Shown here: piece after piece, positions 1 through 6,318 of the stretch
Numbering within the stretch: position 1 is the first letter of the stretch
Layout: the number at the start of each line of letters is the position of its first letter
Assembly: GCA_019242135.1 (NCBI GenBank)
Contig: JAFAWC010000330.1
Coordinates: 1-6,486, forward strand
Reading direction: 5' to 3'
DNA length: 6,486 nucleotides
Origin: Mycobacteriaceae bacterium
GTDB taxonomy: Bacteria > Actinomycetota > Actinomycetes > Mycobacteriales > Mycobacteriaceae
Notes under the pieces: generated by a model
Told to the model about the DNA's origin: nothing
What the model saw: the letters and a program-made list of their open reading frames with translations, nothing else
The model's database searches: none
Translations under genes and position numbers: made by a program

Positions 1-5
1 TACCA

Positions 6-19
6 AGCAAGTGCTTGCT
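6..19. promoter_or_regulatory. KstR2 operator (14-bp inverted repeat)
   Basis: The sequence AGCAAGTGCTTGCT fits the published KstR2 consensus AnCAAGnnCTTGnT at every fixed position. The palindrome extends one base on each side, giving 7-base arms AAGCAAG (5-11) and CTTGCTT (14-20) around a TG centre. It ends 26 bases before the ATG of echA20, so bound KstR2 would block the promoter of the echA20-ipdABC operon. KstR2 is known to release this site when it binds HIP-CoA. The repressor gene itself is encoded about 6 kb away in this window. The site may also serve a divergent gene to the left, which is outside the window. Confidence 0.9.
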
Positions 20-23
20 TAGG

Positions 24-29
24 TACCTT
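24..29 (+). promoter_or_regulatory. possible -10 box for the echA20 operon
   Basis: TACCTT fits the loose actinobacterial -10 pattern TAnnnT. If real, transcription would begin around base 36, giving a very short leader, and the KstR2 operator at 6-19 would lie in the -10/-35 spacer, a typical repression geometry. The -35 region would fall at the extreme window edge and cannot be judged. This is a pattern match only; short TAnnnT matches are common by chance. Confidence 0.25.
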
Positions 30-33
30 GCGT

Positions 34-39
34 AGGAAG
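34..39 (+). promoter_or_regulatory. ribosome binding site of echA20
   Basis: AGGAAG lies 6 bases before the ATG at 46. This placement decides the start codon in favour of ATG 46 over the in-frame TTG at 28, which has no such site and would put the binding site inside the coding region. Confidence 0.75.
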
Positions 40-45
40 ACAGCC

Positions 46-801
46 ATGACCATCACGTCAGCCACCGTCGAGCCGGGCATCGTCGCGGTCACCGTCGACT
101 ATCCACCCGTCAACGCCATCCCCGCCCGCGGCTGGTTCGATCTGGCCGACACCGTCAGCGCGGCAGGCGACGACCCCGCCACCCATGTGGTGATCCTGCG
201 CGCCGAAGGACGCGGCTTCAACGCCGGGGTCGACATCAAGGAGATGCAGCGCACCAAGTCTGAAGGGCAGGGATTCACCGCGTTGATCGGCGCCAACCGC
301 GGATGCTTCGCCGCCTTCCGGGCCGTCTACGAGTGCGCGGTGCCGGTGGTCGCCGCGGTCAACGGTTTCTGTGTCGGTGGCGGAATCGGCCTGGTCGGCA
401 ACGCCGATGTGATCGTCGCGTCCGAGGACGCCACCTTCGGGCTGCCGGAGGTGGAGCGCGGCGCACTGGGCGCGGCCACCCACCTTTCCCGCCTGGTGCC
501 ACAGCACATGATGCGGCGACTGTTCTTCACCGCCGCCACGGTGGACGCCGCGGCGCTGCACCACTTCGGTTCCGTGCACGAAGTCGTGCCTCGCGATCAG
601 CTCGACGAGGCAGCACTGCGGGTGGCCCGCGAGATTGCGGCCAAGGACACGCGGGTGATCCGCGCAGCCAAGGAGGCACTGAATTTCATTGACGTGCAAC
701 GTGTGAACTCCAGCTATCGGATGGAGCAGGGCTTCACGTTCGAGCTCAACCTCGCCGGGGTGGCCGACGAGCACCGCGACGAGTTCGTCAACCGGTCATG
801 A
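46..801 (+). CDS. echA20: EchA20, crotonase-fold ring D hydrolase (HIEC-CoA hydrolase) of steroid degradation
   Basis: A 251-residue crotonase (enoyl-CoA hydratase superfamily) protein, close to the roughly 247 residues I recall for M. tuberculosis EchA20. In the known pathway EchA20 hydrolyses ring D of the bicyclic HIEC-CoA to give COCHEA-CoA, in the cytoplasm. Visible motifs are the first oxyanion-hole segment RGFNAGVDIKEM (56-67), the CoA/oxyanion glycine loop GFCVGGGIG (107-115) and FGLPEVERG (131-139). Compared by eye with classical hydratases, E135 matches the second catalytic glutamate, but the first is replaced by G115. That suits a C-C hydrolase rather than a simple hydratase. The start is ATG 46, backed by AGGAAG at 34-39; an in-frame TTG at 28 would add 6 residues. 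It is the first gene after the KstR2 operator, and its TGA overlaps the ATG of ipdA. The name rests on close remembered similarity plus gene order. Confidence 0.93.
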   Translation: MTITSATVEPGIVAVTVDYPPVNAIPARGWFDLADTVSAAGDDPATHVVILRAEGRGFNAGVDIKEMQRTKSEGQGFTALIGANRGCFAAFRAVYECAVPVVAAVNGFCVGGGIGLVGNADVIVASEDATFGLPEVERGALGAATHLSRLVPQHMMRRLFFTAATVDAAALHHFGSVHEVVPRDQLDEAALRVAREIAAKDTRVIRAAKEALNFIDVQRVNSSYRMEQGFTFELNLAGVADEHRDEFVNRS

Positions 802-1691
802 CCGACAAGCGCACCACACTCGACGCCGCGGTCGCAGAATTGCGCAGCGGCATGACAATCGGGATCGGAGGCTGGGGCTCCCGGCGAAAGCCGATGGCGT
901 TCGTGCGGGCGATCCTGCGGACCGACCTCACCGATCTGACCGTCGTCACCTACGGTGGGCCCGACATCGGGCTGCTCTGTTCGGCAGGCAAGGTGCGGCG
1001 CGTCTACTACGGCTTCGTGTCCCTGGACTCGCCGCCGTTCTACGATCCGTGGTTCTCCCGTGCCCGGACGGCCGGTTCGATCGAGGCGCGCGAGATGGAC
1101 GAGGGCATGCTGCGCTGCGGTCTGCAGGCCGCGGCGCAGCGGCTGCCGTTCCTGCCGACGCGAGCCGGCCTGGGTAGCTCGGTCCCCGACTTCTGGGAGG
1201 GCGAACTCAAGACCGTCACGAGTCCCTATCCCGCGCGTGAGCACGATTTCGGCGGCCGTCAAGAGACGTTGATCGCCATGCCCGCGCTGCGGCTGGACGC
1301 CGCGTTCGTGCACATGAACCTCGGTGACGCCCGCGGCAATGCCGCCTACACCGGCGTGGACCCGTACTTCGACGACCTGTTTCTGATGGCCGCCGAGCGC
1401 CGTTACCTGTCGGTCGAACGAGTGGTGGCGACCGAAGAGCTCGTCAAGGCCGTTCCCCGCCAAGCGCTGATCGTCAACCGGATGATGGTCGACGCGGTCG
1501 TCGAAGCACCCGGAGGTGCCCATTTCACGGCCGGCGCTGCGGATTACGGGCGCGACGAGAAGTTTCAGCGCCACTACACGGAGGCCGCCCAGTCCGAGCA
1601 GACGTGGCAACAGTTCGTGCGGCTATATCTGTCGGGCGACGAGGACGACTATCAAGTCGCAGTGCGGCGATTCGCGACGGAGGCATCGTGA
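798..1691 (+). CDS. ipdA: IpdA, alpha subunit of the COCHEA-CoA ring C hydrolase (CoA-transferase family I fold)
   Basis: A 297-residue CoA-transferase alpha-like protein. With IpdB it forms the hydrolase that cleaves the last steroid ring of COCHEA-CoA to MOODA-CoA; in M. tuberculosis IpdAB is reported to lack CoA-transferase activity and to matter for virulence. Visible features are the N-terminal glycine-rich segment MTIGIGGWGSRRKP (19-32), the block TYGGPDIGLLCSAGKVRRVYYG (51-72), an acidic stretch EAREMDEGM (96-104), and GDARGNAAYTGVDPYFDD near residues 177-194. The acidic stretch is a plausible place for the reported catalytic glutamate of this family, but I could not verify the residue numbering. 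It starts in an ATGA overlap with echA20 and has no good ribosome binding site of its own, so translation is probably coupled. It appears a few residues longer than the M. tuberculosis protein as I recall it, around YPAREHDFGGRQ. Confidence 0.93.
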   Translation: MTDKRTTLDAAVAELRSGMTIGIGGWGSRRKPMAFVRAILRTDLTDLTVVTYGGPDIGLLCSAGKVRRVYYGFVSLDSPPFYDPWFSRARTAGSIEAREMDEGMLRCGLQAAAQRLPFLPTRAGLGSSVPDFWEGELKTVTSPYPAREHDFGGRQETLIAMPALRLDAAFVHMNLGDARGNAAYTGVDPYFDDLFLMAAERRYLSVERVVATEELVKAVPRQALIVNRMMVDAVVEAPGGAHFTAGAADYGRDEKFQRHYTEAAQSEQTWQQFVRLYLSGDEDDYQVAVRRFATEAS

Positions 1692-2434
1692 CGAATACCA
1701 GCCGCGCCGACGTCTGCGTGATCGCCTGCGCGGAATTGTTCCGGGACATCGGGGAAATCATGGTAAGCCCGATGACCACGGTGGTGTCGATCGGAGCACG
1801 GCTGGCCAGGCTGACGTTCTCGCCGGACATCGTGCTCACCGACGGCGAGGCGCTGCTGCTCGAGGACACCCCCGCGCTCGGCGCGCCGGGCACGGTCGAA
1901 GGCTGGATGCCGTTCGGCCGGGTATTCGAGACCCTGGCCTGGGGCCGGCGCTATGTGGTGATGGGCGCCAACCAGATCGACCGGTACGGCAATCAGAACC
2001 TGTCGGCGTTCGGTCCACTCCAACATCCCACCCGTCAGATGTTCGGCGTCCGTGGCGCTCCCGGCAACACCGTCAACCACGCGACCAGCTACTGGGTGGG
2101 CAACCACTCGCCGCGGGTGTTCTGCGAGGCGGTCGACGTCGTCTCCGGCATCGGCTACGACAAGGTCGATGCCGACAACGCGGCATTCCGCTTTACCGAT
2201 GTCCGCCGGGTGATCAGCAACCTCGGCGTGTTCGATTTCGAGGGCCCCGACCACACGATGCGGGCGGTGTCTTTGCACCCCGGTGTCACCGCAGATGACG
2301 TACGGCAGGCGACGTCGTTCGAGGTGCACGGGCTGGCCGAGGCCGTGCCGACCCGGCTTCCCGACGAGGACGAACTCGAGCTGATCGGTGCGATCGACCC
2401 GAAGGGGCTGCGCGACAAGGAAGTACGGGTATGA
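1688..2434 (+). CDS. ipdB: IpdB, beta subunit of the COCHEA-CoA ring C hydrolase
   Basis: A 248-residue CoA-transferase beta-like protein, partner of IpdA in ring C hydrolysis. Supporting blocks are SPMTTVVSIGARLARLTFSP (27-46), TDGEALLLEDTPALG (51-65), EGWMPFGRVFETLAWGRR (71-88) and MGANQIDRYGNQNLSAFGP (92-110), the last being typical of the beta subunit. True class I CoA transferases carry their nucleophilic glutamate in a SENG-type motif; by eye that position is D52 in TDGEA here, consistent with a hydrolase rather than a transferase. The start chosen is GTG 1688: it forms a GTGA overlap with the ipdA stop, has GGAGG at 1679-1683, and gives a length like the roughly 250 residues of known IpdB. 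A longer in-frame reading back to 1604 would run through the end of ipdA and is not supported. Confidence 0.93.
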   Translation: MTNTSRADVCVIACAELFRDIGEIMVSPMTTVVSIGARLARLTFSPDIVLTDGEALLLEDTPALGAPGTVEGWMPFGRVFETLAWGRRYVVMGANQIDRYGNQNLSAFGPLQHPTRQMFGVRGAPGNTVNHATSYWVGNHSPRVFCEAVDVVSGIGYDKVDADNAAFRFTDVRRVISNLGVFDFEGPDHTMRAVSLHPGVTADDVRQATSFEVHGLAEAVPTRLPDEDELELIGAIDPKGLRDKEVRV

Positions 2435-3501
2435 CGGGTTCAGATGCTCTTCGCACGCCACTGACCGATCTGGTCGGCATCAAACATCCGGTGGTGCAGA
2501 CCGGAATGGGATGGGTGGCCGGTGCCCGGCTGGTGTCCGCGACCGCCAACGCGGGCGGCCTCGGGATTTTGGCGTCGGCGACGATGACGCTCGACGAGCT
2601 GGCCATCGCGATCGACAAGGTGAAGGCGGCGACCGACCGCCCGTTCGGGGTCAACATCCGCGCCGACGCAACCGACGCCGACGATCGGGTCGACCTGATG
2701 ATCCGCGAGGGCGTGAAGGTAGCGTCGTTTGCGTTAGCGCCCCGACAAGAACTGATCGCAAGGCTGAAAGGCGCAGGCGTGGTGGTGATTCCATCGGTGG
2801 GCGCTGCCAAGCACGCCCGCAAGGTGGCATCCTGGGGCGCCGACGCAGTAATCGTGCAGGGCGGCGAAGGTGGCGGACACACCGGGCCGGTGGCCACGAC
2901 GCTGCTGTTGCCGTCGGTGCTCGACGCAGTCGACATTCCGGTGATCGCGGCGGGCGGCTTTTTCGACGGGCGGGGGCTCGCCGCGGCACTGTCCTACGGA
3001 GCCGCCGGTGTCGCGATGGGCACCCGGTTCCTTCTCACGTCGGACTCGACGGTGCCGGACGCCGTCAAACAGCGCTACCTGAGCGCCGCTCTGGACGGCA
3101 CCGTGGTGACGACCCGTGTCGACGGCATGCCGCATCGGGTATTGCGCACGCCGCTGGTGCAGCGGCTGGAAAGCGGTTCGCGGGCCAAGGGTTTCGCTGC
3201 TGCCATCCGTAATGCGGCGAAGTTCAAGAAGCTTTCGGGTATGACGTGGCCGGCGATGATACGCGACGGGCTGGCGATGCGGCACGGCAAAGAGCTGACG
3301 TGGTCACAGGTGGTGATGGCGGCCAACACGCCGATGCTGCTGCGCGCCGGCCTGGTCGAGGGAAACACGGAGGCAGGTGTGCTCGCGTCCGGTCAGGTGG
3401 CCGGGATGATCGCCGACCTACCGTCGTGTGCTGAGCTGATCGAGTCGATCGTCAGCGACGCCGTGAAGCATCTTCAGGCCGCGGTGGCGCTCGTGGAGTA
3501 G
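2431..3501 (+). CDS. ipdC: IpdC, FMN-dependent oxidoreductase (nitronate monooxygenase-like) of ring C/D degradation
   Basis: A 356-residue TIM-barrel flavoprotein of the 2-nitropropane dioxygenase/nitronate monooxygenase family, about the length I recall for M. tuberculosis IpdC. Flavin-site motifs are visible: PVVQTGMGWVAG near 20-31, ATANAGGLGILASATM (37-52), QGGEGGGHTG (143-152, with H150 at the family's active-site histidine position), AAGGF (173-177) and GAAGVAMGTRF (190-200). In the studied pathway IpdC acts with IpdF to turn the 5-hydroxy-HIC-CoA intermediate into HIEC-CoA, apparently by introducing a ring double bond; true nitronate oxidation is not expected here. The ATG overlaps the ipdB stop (ATGA), and AGGAAG at 2418-2423 gives it its own ribosome site 7 bases upstream. 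The pathway role comes from context and remembered similarity; the family assignment is very secure. Confidence 0.92.
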   Translation: MTGSDALRTPLTDLVGIKHPVVQTGMGWVAGARLVSATANAGGLGILASATMTLDELAIAIDKVKAATDRPFGVNIRADATDADDRVDLMIREGVKVASFALAPRQELIARLKGAGVVVIPSVGAAKHARKVASWGADAVIVQGGEGGGHTGPVATTLLLPSVLDAVDIPVIAAGGFFDGRGLAAALSYGAAGVAMGTRFLLTSDSTVPDAVKQRYLSAALDGTVVTTRVDGMPHRVLRTPLVQRLESGSRAKGFAAAIRNAAKFKKLSGMTWPAMIRDGLAMRHGKELTWSQVVMAANTPMLLRAGLVEGNTEAGVLASGQVAGMIADLPSCAELIESIVSDAVKHLQAAVALVE

Positions 3502-3510
3502 CTTGGCCGA

Positions 3511-4524
3511 ATGGCCACACATAACGCAGTTCAGGTGAAGTCCTCCGGTGCCGCCCTGCAGTTGGTGGAGGTCGAAACCCCGACGCCGGGGCGCGGCCAG
3601 GTGCGTATCGACGTCGCCGCGTGCGGAGTGTGCGGCACCGACCGGGCCATCATCAACGGCGGGTTTCCCGGGCTCTCGTTTCCCTTAACTCCGGGACACG
3701 AGATCGCCGGGACCATCGCCGAAATCGGTGAGGGCGTCGAAGATTTCGCGGTTGGCGACCGCGTCGGTATCGGATGGTTCGGCGGTCACTGCAACCACTG
3801 CGTGCGCTGCCGCAAGGGCGACTTCATCACCTGCGTGAACATGCAGGTGCCGAGCATGCACTACCCCGGCGGCTATGCCACGTCGGTGACCGCACCGGCC
3901 AACGCCCTGGCGCGAATCCCCGACGAATTGTCGTTCGCCGAAGCGGCGCCGATGGGATGTGCGGGGGTCACGACGTACAACGCGTTGCGACACACCCGCG
4001 CACTGCCCGGAGACCTGGTCGCGGTGCTCGGGATCGGCGGGCTGGGGCACCTGGGTGTGCAGTTCGCGCGGGCCATGGGGTTTGAGACCGTCGCGATCGG
4101 GCGCGGAAAGGACAAGGAGGCCGACGCGCGCGAGCTCGGCGCGCACCACTACGTCGACTCGACCGCGGGCGACGTGAGTGACGCACTGCAGGCGCTCGGC
4201 GGCGCGACGGCCGTGTTGGGGACCGCCGGAAACTCGCAGGCGATCGCCCAGACCGTCGGCGGGCTGGCGCCACGCGGCGAGCTCGTCATCATCGGGGTGT
4301 CGGCTGACCCGCTGCCCATCAGCCCCGCGCAGTTGATCGCGCCCGCGCTCAGCGTCGTCGGCCACCCGTCGGGCACCGCGCGCGATGTCGAGGAGACCAT
4401 GCACTTCGCCGTGCTCTCGGGTGTGCGCGCCCGCATCGAGGAACGGCCGCTCGCGGAGGCCTCGGAGGCGTACGCGGCGATGGAGCAGGGCCGGGTCCGG
4501 TACCGCGGTGTGCTCACGATGTGA
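3511..4524 (+). CDS. zinc-dependent medium-chain alcohol dehydrogenase, substrate unknown
   Basis: A 337-residue MDR-superfamily alcohol dehydrogenase with both zinc sites intact. Catalytic zinc ligands are C41 (in GVCGTD), H63 with E64 (GHE) and C150 (GCAGVTTYN). Structural zinc ligands are C94, C97, C100 and C108, in the usual C-x2-C-x2-C-x7-C spacing. The Rossmann motif GIGGLGHLG is at 174-182. The end of the second strand reads AIGRGKDK with no acidic residue where NAD-specific enzymes have Asp, which hints at NADP(H). It begins 9 bases after the ipdC stop, with GGAG (3495-3498) inside the end of ipdC, so it is probably transcribed with the steroid operon. As I recall, M. tuberculosis has fdxB here instead. 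A role on a steroid-derived or unrelated alcohol/aldehyde is inference; no known ring C/D step needs this family. I do not assign a gene symbol. Confidence 0.9.
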   Translation: MATHNAVQVKSSGAALQLVEVETPTPGRGQVRIDVAACGVCGTDRAIINGGFPGLSFPLTPGHEIAGTIAEIGEGVEDFAVGDRVGIGWFGGHCNHCVRCRKGDFITCVNMQVPSMHYPGGYATSVTAPANALARIPDELSFAEAAPMGCAGVTTYNALRHTRALPGDLVAVLGIGGLGHLGVQFARAMGFETVAIGRGKDKEADARELGAHHYVDSTAGDVSDALQALGGATAVLGTAGNSQAIAQTVGGLAPRGELVIIGVSADPLPISPAQLIAPALSVVGHPSGTARDVEETMHFAVLSGVRARIEERPLAEASEAYAAMEQGRVRYRGVLTM

Positions 4525-4525
4525 G

Positions 4526-4541
4526 GGCCCCGCAAGGGGTT
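4526..4541. terminator. possible bidirectional terminator hairpin between convergent operons
   Basis: CCCC-GCAA-GGGG (4528-4539) forms a four-base-pair G:C stem closed by a GNRA-type tetraloop, extendable by two G-U pairs to 4526-4541. It fills the 24-base gap between the convergent alcohol dehydrogenase and fadA6 genes, where a shared terminator would be expected. No T tract follows on either strand; intrinsic terminators without T tracts have been proposed in mycobacteria, but the stem is short and chance is possible in GC-rich DNA. Confidence 0.35.
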
Positions 4542-4548
4542 ACCCGCG

Positions 4549-5697
4549 TTACAGGCGTTCGATGATCGTGACGTTCGCGGTGCCGCCGCCCTCGCACATC
4601 GTCTGCAGGCCGTAGCGCCCACCCGTGCGCTCCAGCTCGTTGAGCATCGTCGCGAACAGTTTCGCGCCCGTGGCGCCGAGCGGATGGCCGAGCGCGATCG
4701 CACCGCCGTTGGGATTGACCTTCTCCGGGTCGGCCTTGATCTCCTTCAGCCATGCCATCACGACCGGGGCGAACGCCTCATTGATCTCGACGACATCGAT
4801 GTCGTCGATGGACAGGCCCGTCCTTTCCAGCGCGTAGCGGGTGGCCGGGATCGGCCCGGTGAGCATGAACACCGGGTCGGCACCGCGCGCGCTGATGTGA
4901 TGGATCCGCGCGCGGGGCTTGAGTCTGTGATCGGCGACGGCCTGCTCCGACGCGAGCAACACGGCACTGGCACCGTCGGAAATCTGGCTGGCCACCGCGG
5001 CGGTGAGCCGGCCGCCGTCGGCAAGGGTCGGCAGCGACGCCATTTTCTCCAGCGATGTCTCACGCGGTCCTTCGTCGACGCTGAAGCCGTTCACCGGCAC
5101 GATCTCGTTGTCGAAATGTCCTGCCCTGATAGCCGACAACGCCCTCTCATGGCTGGCGAGCGCATACTGTTCCATCTCCGCGCGGGACAGATTCCACCGC
5201 TCGGCGATCAGCTCGGCGCCGCGGAATTGCGAGATCTCCTCGTCTCCGTACCGATGGCGCCAGTACTCCGACTCCCCCGTGGGCGACGTGAAACCGAACT
5301 CCTTGCCGACCACCATTGCGGACGCGATCGGGATCTGGCTCATGTTCTGCATCCCGCCGGCCAGGATGACATCGGCGGTACCCGACATGATCGCCTGTGC
5401 GCCAAACGAAATCGCCTGCTGGCTCGACCCGCATTGACGGTCGACGGTGACGCCCGGCACCTCCTCGGGATAGCCGGCGGCGAGCCAGGCGTTGCGGCCG
5501 ATGTTGCCGGCTTGCCCGCCGAGCGCATCCACGCAGCCGACTATCACGTCGTCGACCGCTGCCGGATCCACATCGACCCGGTTGAGCAAGCCACGAAACG
5601 CGTGCACCCCCAGGTCGATCGGATGTACGGTGGCCAGCCCTCCGTTGCGTTTACCAACGGCGGTACGCACAGCGTCGATGACGTACGCCTCGGACAT
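4549..5697 (-). CDS. fadA6: FadA6, thiolase (acetyl-CoA acyltransferase) of steroid ring C/D degradation
   Basis: A 382-residue complete thiolase, close to the family norm of about 390. The acylated cysteine is C89 in VDRQCGSS; NEAFAP (306-311), H338 in GHPLGATG and C368 in MCEGGG complete the catalytic set. In the established KstR2 pathway FadA6 acts in beta-oxidation of MOODA-CoA, the acyclic product of IpdAB, releasing short CoA esters. The start ATG at 5697 follows AAGGGAG (5704-5710, minus strand) by 6 bases. It lies 12 bases downstream of kstR2, whose stop codon shares a base with this ribosome site, so the two are surely co-transcribed. Other thiolases (FadA2, FadA5-like) share these motifs, so the exact name relies on its place beside kstR2 and opposite ipdABC. 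Confidence 0.92.
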   Translation of the reverse strand: MSEAYVIDAVRTAVGKRNGGLATVHPIDLGVHAFRGLLNRVDVDPAAVDDVIVGCVDALGGQAGNIGRNAWLAAGYPEEVPGVTVDRQCGSSQQAISFGAQAIMSGTADVILAGGMQNMSQIPIASAMVVGKEFGFTSPTGESEYWRHRYGDEEISQFRGAELIAERWNLSRAEMEQYALASHERALSAIRAGHFDNEIVPVNGFSVDEGPRETSLEKMASLPTLADGGRLTAAVASQISDGASAVLLASEQAVADHRLKPRARIHHISARGADPVFMLTGPIPATRYALERTGLSIDDIDVVEINEAFAPVVMAWLKEIKADPEKVNPNGGAIALGHPLGATGAKLFATMLNELERTGGRYGLQTMCEGGGTANVTIIERL

Positions 5698-5703
5698 GTC
5701 AGA

Positions 5704-5710
5704 CTCCCTT
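5704..5710 (-). promoter_or_regulatory. ribosome binding site of fadA6
   Basis: On the minus strand AAGGGAG stands 6 bases before the fadA6 ATG. Its first A is the last base of the kstR2 TAA stop, so ribosomes finishing kstR2 end directly on this site. Confidence 0.75.
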
Positions 5711-6318
5711 TAGATTTCCTGCTCGGCTTCGATACCGCCGAGGACGATTGCAAGATACTGGCGACCGACCTGCTCGGCCGTCAGCGGGCCACCGGGGTGA
5801 TACCAACGTACCGACACCCAGGTGGTGTCCCGGATGAACCGGTACACGAGGTCGACGTCGATGTCGGCACGGAAGTATCCCTGCTTGATGCCCTGCGTGA
5901 GAACGTCAACCCACATCTGCCGCTGCTTGCGGTTGAGGTCCTCGACGTAGGAGAACCGCGGCTGTGCCAACAACCGCTTGGCCTCGTCCTGGTAGATCAC
6001 CACCTGCGCATGCCGGTGCTCGATCGCATCGAACGAGGCCAAGAACAGACCCTTGAACCGCTCCAACGGGTTCGGCTCGGTGTCGATGATGTGCTGATAG
6101 CGCTCGAACAACCACTCCAGAAAGCCACGCAGCACCTCATCGACCATCTGCTCCTTGGAGGCGAAATGGTGGTACAGGCTGCCCGAGAGGATGCCGGCCG
6201 CATCGGCGATGTCGCGCACCGTGGTGGCGCGCAGGCCGCGTTCGGCGAACATCGTCGCGGCGAGATCCAAAAGCTCGTCTCTTCGACTCCCTGGCTGGCT
6301 GATCGACTGGCTCGTCAT
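5710..6318 (-). CDS. kstR2: KstR2, TetR-family repressor of the ring C/D steroid regulon
   Basis: A 202-residue TetR regulator, matching the roughly 200 residues of KstR2. The N-terminal DNA-binding domain shows MFAERGLRATTVRDIADAAG (23-42) and GSLYHHFASKEQMVDEVL (46-63), the classical TetR helix-turn-helix. The C-terminal half has EHRHAQVVIYQDEAKRL and FIRDTTWVSVRWYHPGGPLT, which I recognise from KstR2 proteins. Known KstR2 represses genes carrying AnCAAGnnCTTGnT and releases DNA on binding HIP-CoA; a perfect site lies at 6-19. The start chosen is ATG 6318, which overlaps the ipdF stop (ATGA) and gives the family length. A longer in-frame reading to 6408 would add 30 residues out of frame over ipdF and is not supported. 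No clear ribosome site of its own, so translation is probably coupled to ipdF. Autoregulation is likely but its operator would lie outside the window. Confidence 0.94.
   Translation of the reverse strand: MTSQSISQPGSRRDELLDLAATMFAERGLRATTVRDIADAAGILSGSLYHHFASKEQMVDEVLRGFLEWLFERYQHIIDTEPNPLERFKGLFLASFDAIEHRHAQVVIYQDEAKRLLAQPRFSYVEDLNRKQRQMWVDVLTQGIKQGYFRADIDVDLVYRFIRDTTWVSVRWYHPGGPLTAEQVGRQYLAIVLGGIEAEQEI

Noticed and set aside
58..774. 238-codon minus-strand open frame opposite echA20
   Set aside because: Antisense-register shadow of a gene with clear crotonase motifs.
714..1610. 298-codon minus-strand open frame opposite ipdA
   Set aside because: Also in antisense codon register with the real gene and without recognisable motifs; ipdA explains the region fully.
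1604..1687. 28-residue N-terminal extension of ipdB
   Set aside because: It lies wholly inside ipdA, has no family similarity I can see, and GTG 1688 gives the expected length with GGAGG just upstream.
1652..2461. 269-codon minus-strand open frame opposite ipdB
   Set aside because: In antisense register with ipdB, composition typical of a GC-rich shadow; no motif and no ribosome site noted.
3685..4404. 239-codon minus-strand open frame opposite the alcohol dehydrogenase
   Set aside because: Antisense-register shadow; the plus strand encodes both complete zinc sites.
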